This document shows positions 7,661-17,034 of a DNA stretch of 64,000 bases, piece by piece. A program made the translations under genes and the position numbers. The stretch's first letter is position 1; every line of letters begins with the position of its first letter. Below the pieces are notes generated by a model. It was not told where the DNA came from. It saw nothing but the letters and a program-made list of their open reading frames with translations, and did not search any database. The DNA lies in NCBI GenBank assembly GCA_963711505.1, contig CAVQEJ010000004.1:97783-161782 (forward strand), given 5' to 3'. This stretch comes from JAGWRA01 sp963711505. Its GTDB lineage: Bacteria > Acidobacteriota > Vicinamibacteria > Vicinamibacterales > CAVVIG01.

Positions 7661-9400
7661 TTACGAAGCCGGGGCGGGATCGATCTCTCCGGGACCGGGC
7701 GGCTCGGGGAAGTAGGCGTTCGCGCGGTACTGCGTCATCATCCGCTGTGTATTGAAGAACGATCCGTTGATCGCAATGGTCGAGCGCATGACGCCGGCGA
7801 AGGTGGCCGAGCGCTGGTAGAACATCGGCAGGATGATCTGCTCCAGCTTGTCGTAGAGCGACGTCTCCTCGGCCAGCGGGTCCTCGACGTCCTGGCCGTG
7901 GCCGACGGCCCAGCCGGTGGCGCCCTCGAGGCAGCCTTCAACCCACCAGCCATCGAGCACGCTCAGGCTCGGCACGCCGTTCAGCGCCGCCTTCATGCCG
8001 CTGGTGCCGGAGGCCTCGCGCGGGCGCTGCGGCGTGTTCAGCCACAGGTCCGTGCCGCTGGTGAGCAGGCGGGCCCATTCGAAGTCGTAGTTCTCGACGT
8101 ACACCGCTTTCACCGTGCCCTGCAGCGCGCGGATGGCGCTGAAGACCTTGCGGATCAGGGCCTTGCCCTCTTCGTCGTGCGGGTGGGCCTTGCCGCCGTA
8201 GATCAGCTGAAAGGGACCGGCGGTCCTGGCGATCTCCCGCAGCCGATCGAGGTCGGCGAACAGCAGGTCGGCCCGCTTGTAGGCGGCGGAGCGGCGCGCG
8301 AAGCCGATCGTCAGGACGTTGCGATCGAGCTGCACGCCGGTGCGGGCGGCCACGGCATCGACGAGCGCCCCCTTGGCCCGGTCGTGCGCGTCCACGATCT
8401 CCTGGAGCGGAATGCCGATGGCGTACCGCAGGTACAGGTTGTCCCGCCGCCACTCCGGGATGTGGCGGTCGTAGAGCGCCGCCACCGGCGCGGCCGTCCA
8501 CGTCGTGGCGTGCACGCCGTTGGTGATCGCGCGGATGGGATAGTTCGGGAACATGCCGTGCGAGATCTCGCCGTGGCGCATCGCGACGCCGTTGATGTAG
8601 CGCGAGGAGCGCAGGGCGAGGTAGGTCATGTTCAGCAGCCCTTCGTGCAGGCAGTCCGCCTCGGCGAGATGCCGGCTGACGGGCTCGCCCAGCACGTCGC
8701 GCATCAGGGCCGCCGGGAACTGATCCTGGCCCGCCGGCACCGGCGTGTGCGTCGTGAAGATGCAGCGCGCGCGCACGTCGCGGATGTCCTGCTCGTCCGG
8801 CGTGCTCGCACCGCGGCGGGCGATCGCCCGCTCGAGCAGCGCCGCCGCCAGCAGGCTCGAGTGGCCCTCGTTCATGTGATAGACCTCGATGCCCTGGTGA
8901 CCCAGCGAGTCGAGGATGGCGACGCCGCCCAGGCCGAGCACGGCTTCCTGGCAGAGGCGGTACCGCGCATCGCCGCCGTACAGGTGATCGGTCAGCGTCC
9001 GATCCTCGGGAGCGTTCGCCGGCAGATCGGTGTCGAGCAGGTAGACCGGCACGACGTGCCCCGTGACGCCATGCACGAGGTACTGCCACGCGCACAGGTG
9101 GACGTCACGACCCTCCAGCTTCACCACGACGTGATCCTGGACGCGGGCGAGCACCTGCTCGGGCTGCCAGCTGTCGGGCTCTTCCCGCTGCCGGCCGTCG
9201 CGATCCAGGTGCTGACGGAAGTACCCCTGCCGGTGGACCAGCGTCACGCCGATCATCGGGATCTCGAGATCGGCGGCCGAACGGAGCACGTCGCCCGCGA
9301 GAATCCCGAGACCGCCGGCGTAGGTCGGCATCGCGGGATCGATCGCGATCTCCATCGAGAAGTAGGCGATCCGCGCCTGCTGGAAGGAATCTGGTTCCAC
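7661..9400 (-). CDS. glgP: Alpha-glucan phosphorylase (GT35, short form)
   Basis: Releases glucose 1-phosphate from glycogen or maltodextrin. It is 579 residues, matching the short archaeal/bacterial alpha-glucan phosphorylase group rather than the 800-residue enzymes. The N-terminus has the typical AYFSMEIAI and TYAGGLGILAGD, followed by EVYHMNEGHSS, FTTHTPVPAGQD, AITNGVHATTW and the pyridoxal-phosphate site GTSGMKAALNGV, where the Lys carries PLP. ATG 9400 is preceded by AGGAGAACGCTTG. It stands alone on this strand. It fits a carbohydrate-store and stress setting with the genes to its left. Confidence 0.93.
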   Translation of the reverse strand: MEPDSFQQARIAYFSMEIAIDPAMPTYAGGLGILAGDVLRSAADLEIPMIGVTLVHRQGYFRQHLDRDGRQREEPDSWQPEQVLARVQDHVVVKLEGRDVHLCAWQYLVHGVTGHVVPVYLLDTDLPANAPEDRTLTDHLYGGDARYRLCQEAVLGLGGVAILDSLGHQGIEVYHMNEGHSSLLAAALLERAIARRGASTPDEQDIRDVRARCIFTTHTPVPAGQDQFPAALMRDVLGEPVSRHLAEADCLHEGLLNMTYLALRSSRYINGVAMRHGEISHGMFPNYPIRAITNGVHATTWTAAPVAALYDRHIPEWRRDNLYLRYAIGIPLQEIVDAHDRAKGALVDAVAARTGVQLDRNVLTIGFARRSAAYKRADLLFADLDRLREIARTAGPFQLIYGGKAHPHDEEGKALIRKVFSAIRALQGTVKAVYVENYDFEWARLLTSGTDLWLNTPQRPREASGTSGMKAALNGVPSLSVLDGWWVEGCLEGATGWAVGHGQDVEDPLAEETSLYDKLEQIILPMFYQRSATFAGVMRSTIAINGSFFNTQRMMTQYRANAYFPEPPGPGEIDPAPAS

Positions 9401-9569
9401 AAGCGTTCTCCTGGCGGCGGTCGTGCGCCGCGACGGCTCCTGTCAGCATTCTAGAACGGGGAGGTCGGCCCGGCCGCCGGAGAATCCCCGGCAGGCCGCG
9501 CGACCGTCGGTGGCTCCTGTGCGTCTAATGGCTGACGGCGCCCGCAGGTGCCGGTGGAGCGGAGGCACG

Positions 9570-10447
9570 ATGAGGCAGAACCGCGTGGGCCGTGGATCCG
9601 GGCTGGCGGGACGGCGGGCGGCGTCCTGGCCGGCGTCCTGGTGGTGTACGCCGCTTCGGCGCAGCCCGTGCGCGCCGCGGAGGCCGCGCCGCCGGGCGCC
9701 GATCGCGTGCCGGTGGTGCCGGTGGTCGTCGAGCTGTTCACCTCGGAGGGCTGCTCGAGCTGTCCGCCCGCAGACGACCTGCTGCGGAACCTGGCCGGGG
9801 CGCAGCCGGTGCCCGGCGCCGAGATCGTGCCGCTCGAAGAGCACGTCACCTACTGGGATCGTCTCGGCTGGCGCGATCCGTTCTCGCAGCCCCTCTTCAC
9901 GACGCGGCAGTCCGGCTACGACGCGCAGCTCTTTCATCGCGGCGAGGTCTACACGCCCCAGGCGGTCGTCGACGGCCGCTGGCAGCTGGTCGGCAGCGAT
10001 CGGCCGGCGCTCGTCGCCGCGATTGCCGCTGCGGCGCGCCAGCCGCAGGCGTCGGTCACGCTGTCGCTGCTCGGGCTCGTGCCGGCGGCCGCCGGGCCGG
10101 GTCGGCCGTCCTACGTGCACGTGGTCGTCAAGGTGCCGCCCGACCTGCGGCCGGCCGGAACGGCCGACGTCGTGCTCGCCGTCACCGAAGACGACCTGCA
10201 GACGCACGTGCTCGCGGGCGAGAACCGCGGGCGCCAGCTGCACCACAGCGCCGTGGTGCGGACGCTCCGTCCGATCGGCATGGTCTCGGCCGACGCGCCC
10301 GAGCTCTCCGTCACCCGCCCGCTGACGCTCGACGCCGGCTGGAATCCGGCACACCTCGGCGTGGTGGTCTTCGTTCAGGAACGACTGAGCCGACGGATCA
10401 TCGGCGCCGGCCGTCTGCCGCTCTCCGCCAGACCGTCCATTCACTGA
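9570..10447 (+). CDS. DUF1223 thioredoxin-fold exported protein, frameshift in signal peptide
   Basis: Periplasmic protein of the DUF1223 family: VELFTSEGCSSCPPAD is the conserved N-terminal motif with a CxxC-like pair on a thioredoxin-like fold, followed by HVTYWDRLGWRDPF and YTPQAVVDG. Function is unproven in the family. The open frame begins at 9548, but a better start is ATG 9570 with GGAGCGGAGG upstream. From there, MRQNRVGRGSGLAGR in one frame continues in the main frame with TAGGVLAGVLVVYAASAQ, a good signal peptide if one base was lost near 9610. About 292 residues. A single-gene unit. Confidence 0.75.
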
Positions 10448-10795
10448 CCGCCGGATTGGCACGGCCGCTTCATGACGGCGCTTCCTTCAGCGCCTGTGCG
10501 TACCATTCGCGCTCGGAGGCGAACCGCGCGAATCGCCGCGGCCCTTCACGGTTCCCGCTCCATGGCTGAGCTGCGTGTCCGCCGCCGTCCCGGTCCTCCC
10601 GGTCCTCCCGGTCCTCCCGGTGTGTACCGCAAGGACGGCCTGGTGTCCTGATGGGAGGACCTCGGCGTCGGCTGCCGGCCGGAATGCCGCGATTTTTCCC
10701 AGCCGGCATGTGGAACCGAATATGCTAAGCGAGCCATGCGATAGACGCATGGCCGGCCGCGGGCCGGCAGGACGTCGAGGTCGAGGCGGACGGCT
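10448..10795. other. Intergenic region, 348 bp
   Basis: Separates DUF1223 from the glycosyltransferase operon. It contains a three-copy nine-base tandem repeat (own entry) and an AT-richer stretch near 10712-10738 (GGAACCGAATATGCTAAGCG) that is the likeliest place for the promoter of the glycosyltransferase, though boxes are not clear. No gene seen. Confidence 0.35.
10591..10620. repeat. Nine-base tandem repeat (CGGTCCTCC x3)
   Basis: Three perfect copies of CGGTCCTCC in a row, followed by a partial CGG and preceded by a near copy. It is intergenic, upstream of the GT2 gene. A period of nine differs from the seven-base repeats found elsewhere in the window. Confidence 0.8.
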
Positions 10796-11602
10796 GTGAT
10801 CAACGGACAACGGGTGGCGGTGGTGCTGCCCGCCTACAATGCGGCGAGCACCCTGGCGGCCACGGTCGAGCAGCTGCCCGACTGCGTCGACATCCGGATC
10901 CTCGTCGACGACTTCAGCCGCGACGAGACGGTGGCGATTGCGCGGTCGCTCGGCCTCGAGACCTACGTCCACGACTCCAACTACGGGTACGGCCGCAATC
11001 AGATGACCTGCTACCGCCAGGCGCTCGAGGCCGGGGCGGACGTCGTGGTGATGCTGCATCCCGACTATCAGTACACGCCGCTGCTCGTGACGGCGATGGC
11101 GAGCATGGTGGCGCACGACGTGTACGACGTCGTCATCGGATCGCGGATTCTCGGCGGGACGGCGCTCGGCGGCGGGATGCCGCGCTACAAGTACGTCGCG
11201 AACCGGCTGCTCACGGCGGTGCAGAACCTGTTCCTCCACGCGAAGCTGTCCGAGTACCACACCGGCTACCGCGCCTTCAGCCGCCGCGTCCTCGACGCGC
11301 TGCCGCTGCTCGAGAACTCCCAGGACTTCGTCTTCGACAACCAGATGCTCGCGCAGTGCGTCTACTTCGGCTTCCGCATCGGTGAGGTCTCCTGTCCGAC
11401 GAAGTACTTTCCGGACGCCTCGTCGATCAACTTCCGCCGCAGCGTGCGGTACGGCCTGGGCGTGCTCGCCACGACATTCCAGTACTTCGCGCAGAAACAC
11501 GGGTTCGGCAGCTTCGCCATCTTCAGCCGCACCGGCCGGACGCTGCGCGCCGCCGCGCCGCCCGTCGACGAGCGCGCGGCGCGGACCGGTGCCATGGCAT
11601 GA
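10796..11602 (+). CDS. Glycosyltransferase family 2 (dolichyl-phosphate-mannose-synthase-like)
   Basis: GT-A fold glycosyltransferase of 268 residues. The nucleotide-sugar pocket is VAVVLPAYNAASTL, with VDDFSRDET supplying the first Asp, HPDYQYTP in the DxD position and a late GYRAFSRR acceptor-loop motif. It has no membrane segments. The start is GTG 10796, the only start that keeps the conserved first strand intact. Its last four bases overlap the start of the membrane protein gene, so the two are translationally coupled. Likely transfers a sugar to a polyprenyl phosphate or an envelope glycan; the exact substrate is not readable. Confidence 0.85.
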   Translation: MINGQRVAVVLPAYNAASTLAATVEQLPDCVDIRILVDDFSRDETVAIARSLGLETYVHDSNYGYGRNQMTCYRQALEAGADVVVMLHPDYQYTPLLVTAMASMVAHDVYDVVIGSRILGGTALGGGMPRYKYVANRLLTAVQNLFLHAKLSEYHTGYRAFSRRVLDALPLLENSQDFVFDNQMLAQCVYFGFRIGEVSCPTKYFPDASSINFRRSVRYGLGVLATTFQYFAQKHGFGSFAIFSRTGRTLRAAAPPVDERAARTGAMA

Positions 11603-13116
11603 GCGCGGGCCGATTCCGCGCGCGCGATCTGGCCGCGCTGGCTGCCCTGACCTTCGGCGCCATTCTGGTCCACGGGTACCACCCGGCGGTCGAAGACGCC
11701 GAGATCTACCTGCCCGGCATCCTGAAGCGCCTGCATCCCGAGCTCTTCCCGCGCAACACCGTCTTCTTCGAGTCGCACGCGCACATGACGATCTTCCCGG
11801 AGCTGGTGGCCGGCTCGATCCGGCTGCCGGGGCTGCCGGTGGGCGCGGCGCTGCTGCTGTGGCACGTCGCGTCGATCTTCCTGCTGCTGCTGGCCTGCTG
11901 GCGCATCGGCCGCCTGTGCTTCCGGTCCGAGCGGGCCGTGTGGGGCGGGGTCGTGCTCGTCGGCAGCCTGCTGACGCTGCCGATCGCGGGCACCGACCTG
12001 TACATCATGGACCAGTACCTCACGCCCCGATCGATCTCGACGCCGATCGGGCTGCTGGCGGCGGGCGAAGCGCTGGCGGGGCGGCCATGGCGCGCGGTGG
12101 TGCTGCTCGCCGTCATCGCCCCGATCCATCCATTGATGTCGGTGTTCGCCGGCGCCCTGGTGGCCGCCATCGTCTGGGCCCGCTGGCGCGCCACCGTCCC
12201 GCAGCCGCCGGCGGCCGGGCCGGCCGCGGCCTTCGGCCTGCTGGCGCTCTTCCCGCCGGTGACGGCCGCCTACCGCCGGGTGCTGGCCACGCGCCCGGCG
12301 TTCCTGCTGACCCGGTGGGCGTGGTACGAATGGCTGGGCATCATCGGTCCGTTCGTCATCGTCGCCGGCCTCGCGCGGCTGGCGCGGCGACGGGGGCTGA
12401 CGAATCTCGAGACGCTGTGCCGGGCGGTGATCCTCTTCGAAGGCGCGTTCTTCGCCATGGCGCTCGTCGTCTCGATGCCCGGACCGTTCGAGCGGTTCGC
12501 CGAGATCCAGCCGATGCGCAGCCTGCAGCTCGTCTTCATCCTGATGCTGCTCGTGCTCGGCGGCCTGGCGGCGGAGTTCCTGCTGCGCGGCAGCGCCTGG
12601 CGCGGCGCGCTGCTGGTCGTGCCCCTGTGCGCGCTGACAGCATTGTGCGGCGGCATGTGGTACGCGCAGCGCCAGCTGTTCCCGGCCACGCGGCACCTCG
12701 AGCTGCCGGGACTCGCGCCGCAGAACCACTGGGTGCAGACCTTCGACTGGATCCGCGACCACACGCCCGTCGACGCGTACTTCGCGCTCAACCCGCGGTT
12801 CATGGCGCTGCCGGGCGAGGATCACCACGGATTCCGTGCGATCGCCTGGCGGAGCCGGATGGCCGATGACGTGAAGGACAGCGGCGTCGCCAGCATGTTC
12901 CCGCAGGTCTCGGAGGAGTGGGCCGCGCAGGTCGATGCCCTGAAGGGCTGGGACGGCTTCACGCGCGAGGATTTCCTGCGCCTGCACCAGCGCTATGGCG
13001 TCGACTGGGTGGTGACCCGGCACCCGGTGCCCGGACTGACGTGCCCGTACGAGAACGGCGACCTGTCGGTCTGCCGGATCGAAGAGCCGGCCGGACGGTT
13101 TCAGAACCCGGGTTAA
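11599..13116 (+). CDS. Polytopic membrane protein (unrecognised, possibly GT-C-like)
   Basis: A 505-residue protein with about ten hydrophobic segments and a soluble C-terminal part of roughly 120 residues. The loop after the first membrane segment is rich in acidic residues (HPAVEDAEIYLPGI), the position where GT-C enzymes keep catalytic Asp/Glu, and the C-terminal domain has WIRDHTPVDAYFALNP, a phrasing also seen in large bacterial GT-C-like membrane proteins. I cannot name a family. It overlaps the GT2 gene by 4 bp (ATGA). The pair suggests lipid-linked sugar transfer; that is inference. Confidence 0.65.
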   Translation: MSAGRFRARDLAALAALTFGAILVHGYHPAVEDAEIYLPGILKRLHPELFPRNTVFFESHAHMTIFPELVAGSIRLPGLPVGAALLLWHVASIFLLLLACWRIGRLCFRSERAVWGGVVLVGSLLTLPIAGTDLYIMDQYLTPRSISTPIGLLAAGEALAGRPWRAVVLLAVIAPIHPLMSVFAGALVAAIVWARWRATVPQPPAAGPAAAFGLLALFPPVTAAYRRVLATRPAFLLTRWAWYEWLGIIGPFVIVAGLARLARRRGLTNLETLCRAVILFEGAFFAMALVVSMPGPFERFAEIQPMRSLQLVFILMLLVLGGLAAEFLLRGSAWRGALLVVPLCALTALCGGMWYAQRQLFPATRHLELPGLAPQNHWVQTFDWIRDHTPVDAYFALNPRFMALPGEDHHGFRAIAWRSRMADDVKDSGVASMFPQVSEEWAAQVDALKGWDGFTREDFLRLHQRYGVDWVVTRHPVPGLTCPYENGDLSVCRIEEPAGRFQNPG

Positions 13117-13272
13117 ACCTGATAACCTTCGCGGGAGTCTAAGCTCGATGGCTCGGATCGTGCGCGTGAGCCGGGCGGCCAGGGCGCCGTGGGCCGGGCC
13201 TGGAACGGGAAAGCGGTAACACAACAGGCGGATGGTCGGCAGCCCCGACGCCGCGGGAGACAGACAGCAGCC

Positions 13273-13698
13273 ATGTTGAAGCGAAAGACCTTTGCGGTGG
13301 CCACCGGGATCGCCGCGATCGCGGCGTTGTGCGGCACGCTCGCCTGCAGCAGTCCGACCTCGTCGAGCGGCGCGGTGACCGAGGTGTTCACGGGAACGCT
13401 GGGCCAAATGTCCACCACATCGCAGGCGTTCGTTCAGACGAAAGACGGGACCGTCACGCTGACGGTCACCAAGCTCGATCCGGACTCGAGCGCTGCGGTA
13501 GAAGTCGGCCTGGGGCAGGTGACGGTAACCTCGAGCACGACGGTCGGCTGCACGAATTCAGCCGGGCCGTTTTCGGCCACTGTGAATGCTCCCATCAGCT
13601 TCGGCGGCGTTGTCGCCGGTTCGTATTGCGCGTACATCCTGGATTTCGGGGCCTTCACGCAGGCCAACACCTTCTCGATGACCATCACGCATTCCTGA
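13273..13698 (+). CDS. Small lipoprotein, beta-rich, unknown function
   Basis: A 141-residue protein with signal peptide and lipobox LCGTLACSS, so Cys about 25 is the lipidation site. The mature part is Thr/Ser/Val-rich and beta-stranded, with two cysteines (in TTVGCTN and GSYCAYI) that could pair. The layout resembles small pre-peptidase C-terminal-like domains of Acidobacteria, but this is only a resemblance. ATG 13273 is preferred over an in-frame start at 13189 because it begins a proper signal peptide. No operon partner. Confidence 0.7.
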   Translation: MLKRKTFAVATGIAAIAALCGTLACSSPTSSSGAVTEVFTGTLGQMSTTSQAFVQTKDGTVTLTVTKLDPDSSAAVEVGLGQVTVTSSTTVGCTNSAGPFSATVNAPISFGGVVAGSYCAYILDFGAFTQANTFSMTITHS

Positions 13699-13746
13699 TC
13701 GCCAGCCGCTTCCGCAGCAAGCCGTCTCCAGGGGCCGCCACCCGCC

Positions 13747-13785
13747 CTTCGACGATGCTCAGGGCGGGGCTGAGCGAAGTCGAAG
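13747..13785. repeat. Hairpin repeat of the CTTCGAC...GCTCAG type, copy 1
   Basis: CTTCGACGATGCTCAG faces GCTGAGCGAAGTCGAAG across a short loop, forming a long imperfect hairpin between convergent genes. The same arms recur at 62326-62368. It may double as a transcription stop for the lipoprotein and nuclease genes. Confidence 0.7.
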
Positions 13786-13822
13786 CCCCGCCTGCGATCG
13801 CGAGCTCGGGCGGCCCCGACTG

Positions 13823-14795
13823 CTACTTCCCGAACGCCGCGTCCAGCACTTCGGCCAGCCGGACGGCGGCCGCCGTCAGCTGCTGCCCGACGACGGGCAG
13901 GCTCGCCCGCTCGTACGCGCGTCCGAGCCGCTCGTGCAGCGCGAGCAGTCGCCGGCTCGTGCCATAGGCCGAGCAGGCCTTCAACTCGAATCCTCCTCGA
14001 GATCGGCACCGTCACCGGCAGCGCACCGTACGCGACATCGCGCGCCAGCCCGTTCGCGCTGCGGCTCCACGACACCACGAGATCGACCGTCGGCACCCGG
14101 GGACGCACCGGCGTGGGGTGGTAGCGCGCGTACAGGTAGCCGGCCAGATCCTCCGGGGTGGCGAGGTGCCGCGTCTGCATCAGCGTGCGGATGAGGCCGC
14201 TGTCCCAGACGCTGTGCAGGTTCGGATGGAACGATCCGTGCCCGTTCGCCACCGGCGCCTGGTGCTCGTAGGTCACCGGCAGGCAGTTGCCGCCCTGATC
14301 CGCGTTGGTGATGTCGTGCAGCGGCTGGTGGATGTCGCCGACCAGATGGATGAGGAATCGCAGCGCGGTCGCGCGATCGTCGTCTTTGGCCGACATGAGC
14401 CGGCCGAACTGCGTCGTGATGGCGCCGACGATGCAGTCGCCGCCGGCGCAGTAGCGCTGGTAGTCGGCATGGCTGGCGTCGACGAAGAGCGGAAAGTCGA
14501 TGAAGTGCCAGGGGGCGGTGGCGCGATCGACGTCGCGGTAGTCGTCGGCCCAGGTGGAGGCGTCGACGAACGGGTCGTCCGGCGTGCCCGGGCAGAAGCG
14601 CCGCAGCCCGGGATCGACCGGATGCGCCGCGAGCAGTGCCTTCGCCTGCGTCAGCGTGGCCGGGGCCATGAGCTGTTCGGCGAGCAGCGCGATGGTGCGA
14701 TGACCCTCGCAGCCCCACGCCGCCGCCGGCCGGGGCGCGGCGGCGGAGAGCGCGACCGCGAGCAGGACGAGCGCGAGCCGTCGGGGCATCTTCAT
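13823..14795 (-). CDS. S1/P1-type nuclease (one frameshift)
   Basis: Exported zinc-dependent nuclease cutting single-stranded DNA/RNA and removing 3'-phosphates. A signal peptide ends in APRPAAA, leaving Trp as first mature residue (WGCEGHRTIALLAEQ), as needed for metal binding in this family. The other ligand motifs are HFIDFPLF, HLVGDIHQPLHD and NLHSVWDSGL. Near 13990 the conserved frame shifts by one: after PVTVPIS the true C-terminus reads LKACSAYGTSRRLLALHERL and ends at 13823, giving about 323 residues; the uninterrupted frame would run into the neighbouring lipoprotein gene. The ATG overlaps the stop of the HD gene by 4 bp. Confidence 0.88.
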
Positions 14796-16526
14796 GCGTG
14801 TTCTCCGGCGGCCGTGGCGTCGAACGTGTGGCCGCGGACGCGCCGCCAGGCGTCGGCGACCGGGAGGCCGTACCGGCGGCAGACGGCATCGACGACCGCG
14901 CGGCAGCGATCGGCATCACCGGCGATGGCCGGCGAGACGAACACGTACGCCCGCCACAGCTCGCGATAGTACTGGTCCAGCACGTCCACGTCGGCCCGTT
15001 GCGCGAAGAGCGCCCGCTGCGCGCCGAGCGGCAGGATGCGGCCGGGCTCGATCTCGAGGCGCACGTCGATGTCGCGGCTCTGCATCTCGGGTGACGGGCA
15101 GTACACCAGCACGTCGCCGTCGTGGCCGCCCGCCGCCTCGGCCAGCGCGGCTTCCAGCTCCTGCCGGCCCGCCTGGGACGGCGCCTCCGCCGACCCACGC
15201 AGGTGCCCGGCGATGCCCTGCAGCCCCACCCGGCTCGCCGCCGCCAGCGCGACGTCAATCGTCAGCAGCGTGCGCGGAATGGCCGTCCGCCTGAAGCGCA
15301 GCGCGGCGGCGAGCGCGTCGCGCACGGGACGGTCGGCCGCCGACGCCGGCTCGGCCTGCGCGAGACAGTCGACGAGCGATGCGTCGGAGAGGTGGGTCAG
15401 GTGCGGCGGGCGGGCGGTCCGGCCGGCCTGCGCCGGCATGGTCCATGGCGCCGGGTAGATCGCGCCATCGTCGCGCGGGCGTCCGGCGGGCGCCGCCAGT
15501 TCCAGCAGCTTGACGAGCGTCGTGCTGAGCGCCGCCTTCTTGTGATGGTAGAAGACGCGCTCGGCCATCTCGTACCGCTCGCGCATGATGGCGAGGATGG
15601 CCGTGGCGACGTCGAGCCGCTGGCCGCCGGTGCGGCGGCAGGCGAGGATCGACAGCCGCAGCCCCTCGTCGGGATAGAGCGAGCCCGGCCGCACGGTGAA
15701 GTAGCGGTGCAGCCGCGTGTGCAGCCGCGGCTCCATGCCGAGGTTCATCCGGTCGCGCGGCAGGTAGTCGAGCAGGTCGGCGCTGATGGCCGTGCCGATC
15801 AGGTCGCTCATGAACGGATGGAACAGCCGCTCCTCCGCGAACGCGGCGTGCCACTGCGCGAGTTCGTCGAGGTGCGGCCGGCGGTCGGCGGCCGCTGCCG
15901 CGCGGGCGGCGGCGACGACGGCGGGGAAGCCGGCGCCCGACGCGACGTCCTCCTTCCAGTTGAGGACGACGTACACGCAGCCGGCCGAGATCGGCGTTGG
16001 ACAGGGCCGGGAGCCAGGGCGGCACCGCGTCGCTGAACACGCGCGCGAGATCGCTCGCCTCGTCGAACAGCATGGCGTGCAGCCGCGGCGACGCGAGCCG
16101 ATCGTGGCGGCGGTAGAGGCCGGCGAACTCGTCTTCGAGCGTGTGGCCGAACGGCACGTGCGCGAGGTCGTGCAGCAGTGCCGCCACGGCCGTCACCTCG
16201 GTGAGCCCCCGCCAGCGCGCCTCGTCGGTCGGTGCGGCGGTGCCGGCGAACCGGTCCGACAGGACGCCGCCCGGATGCGGGAGGCCGAGCCGCTCGTGGT
16301 TGCGGGCCAGGCGGCGCAGCAGGGTGTGCGACAGGAAGTAGCTGCCGACGGCGTGCTCGAACCGCGTGTGGGTGGCGCCGCGATAGACGCGGTCGGCGAA
16401 GCCGAGCTGCCGCAGGCCGGCCAGCCGCTGGAACTCGGGCGTGTCGATCACCGCGACCGCCAGCGGGCCGAGCACCTTCGTGCCGTACAACTGGTCCTGA
16501 TAGAGCTTGGCGCGCTCGGGTGACAT
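14792..16526 (-). CDS. HD-domain phosphohydrolase (one frameshift)
   Basis: Large cytoplasmic HD-domain protein of the dGTPase/YdfQ-like class, about 577 residues. The metal-binding set is visible as HTRFEHAVGSYF and LLHDLAHVPFGHTLEDEF, with a downstream DLLDYLPRD. An N-terminal IDTPEFQRLAGLRQLG is the usual opening of this family. The frame shifts at about 15985: LSNADLGRL continues as VYVVLNWKEDVASG in the other frame, consistent with one extra base. The second half is helical. Overlaps the S1/P1 nuclease gene by 4 bp, so both are translated from one transcript, suggesting joint nucleotide or nucleic acid turnover. Confidence 0.85.
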
Positions 16527-16653
16527 GGGTCCTTTCAGTGTACGCGCAAAAGAGGGGACGCCGCAGCGGTCGCGGTGACCGTGACGTGAGAGCGAGGGGC
16601 GGGAACCGGCCGCGCCGTGGCAGGCGCGGCCGGCCGGAAGCCTGGAGGCGGGA

Positions 16654-16758
16654 CTAGGAGAACAGGAGCCAGAGGCCGGTGAAGCCGACCATCAGGGACG
16701 TCAGGTATGTCAGCATGACGACGGCGCCGAAGAACTCGTCGGGATACAGTGCTTTCAT
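16654..16758 (-). CDS. 34-residue single-span membrane peptide
   Basis: Short open frame not reported by ordinary length cut-offs. GGAGGAACC lies 10 bases before ATG 16758, and the product begins MKALYPDEFFGAVV and continues as one hydrophobic helix (about residues 11-33) ending LWLLFS. The charged N-terminal 9 residues and continuous helix resemble bacterial small membrane proteins that sit in larger complexes. It lies 128 bp upstream of the HD gene on the same strand. The partner is unknown; no homologue recognised. Confidence 0.6.
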   Translation of the reverse strand: MKALYPDEFFGAVVMLTYLTSLMVGFTGLWLLFS

Positions 16759-16831
16759 GAGTGCGGTTCCTCCGAACCACGCAACAGGTATGACTGCACT
16801 GTACGGGCCGAAGTTGAAAGCCGCGTCACAA

Positions 16832-16846
16832 TCCGATTAAATCGGA
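16832..16846. promoter_or_regulatory. Inverted repeat TCCGAT-TAA-ATCGGA upstream of ppk
   Basis: A perfect 6-bp palindrome with a 3-base centre in the AT-richest part of the 16759-17034 gap, which separates the small membrane peptide (leftward) from ppk1 (rightward). Its position fits an operator serving one or both. No known regulator motif is recognised. Confidence 0.3.
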
Positions 16847-17034
16847 GTAAAGGGTTCAGGAAGAGGGGGCGCCGCCGGCCGGGATTCCGGCAGCTGGTCG
16901 CCATAATTCCTCGTAATTCCCTTGTTTACCAGGATTTTACCCGTCCGGCGCGGTCCAGCGGCGATCATGACTGGCCACCGGATCCCGGCGGACCTCCGGC
17001 GGACCGGGCGGCGGCCGGCGACAGGAGACCTCAG

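Noticed and set aside
7487..9454. 655-codon open frame on the plus strand
   Set aside because: Antisense shadow of glycogen phosphorylase; His/Arg/Gly-rich composition with no domain.
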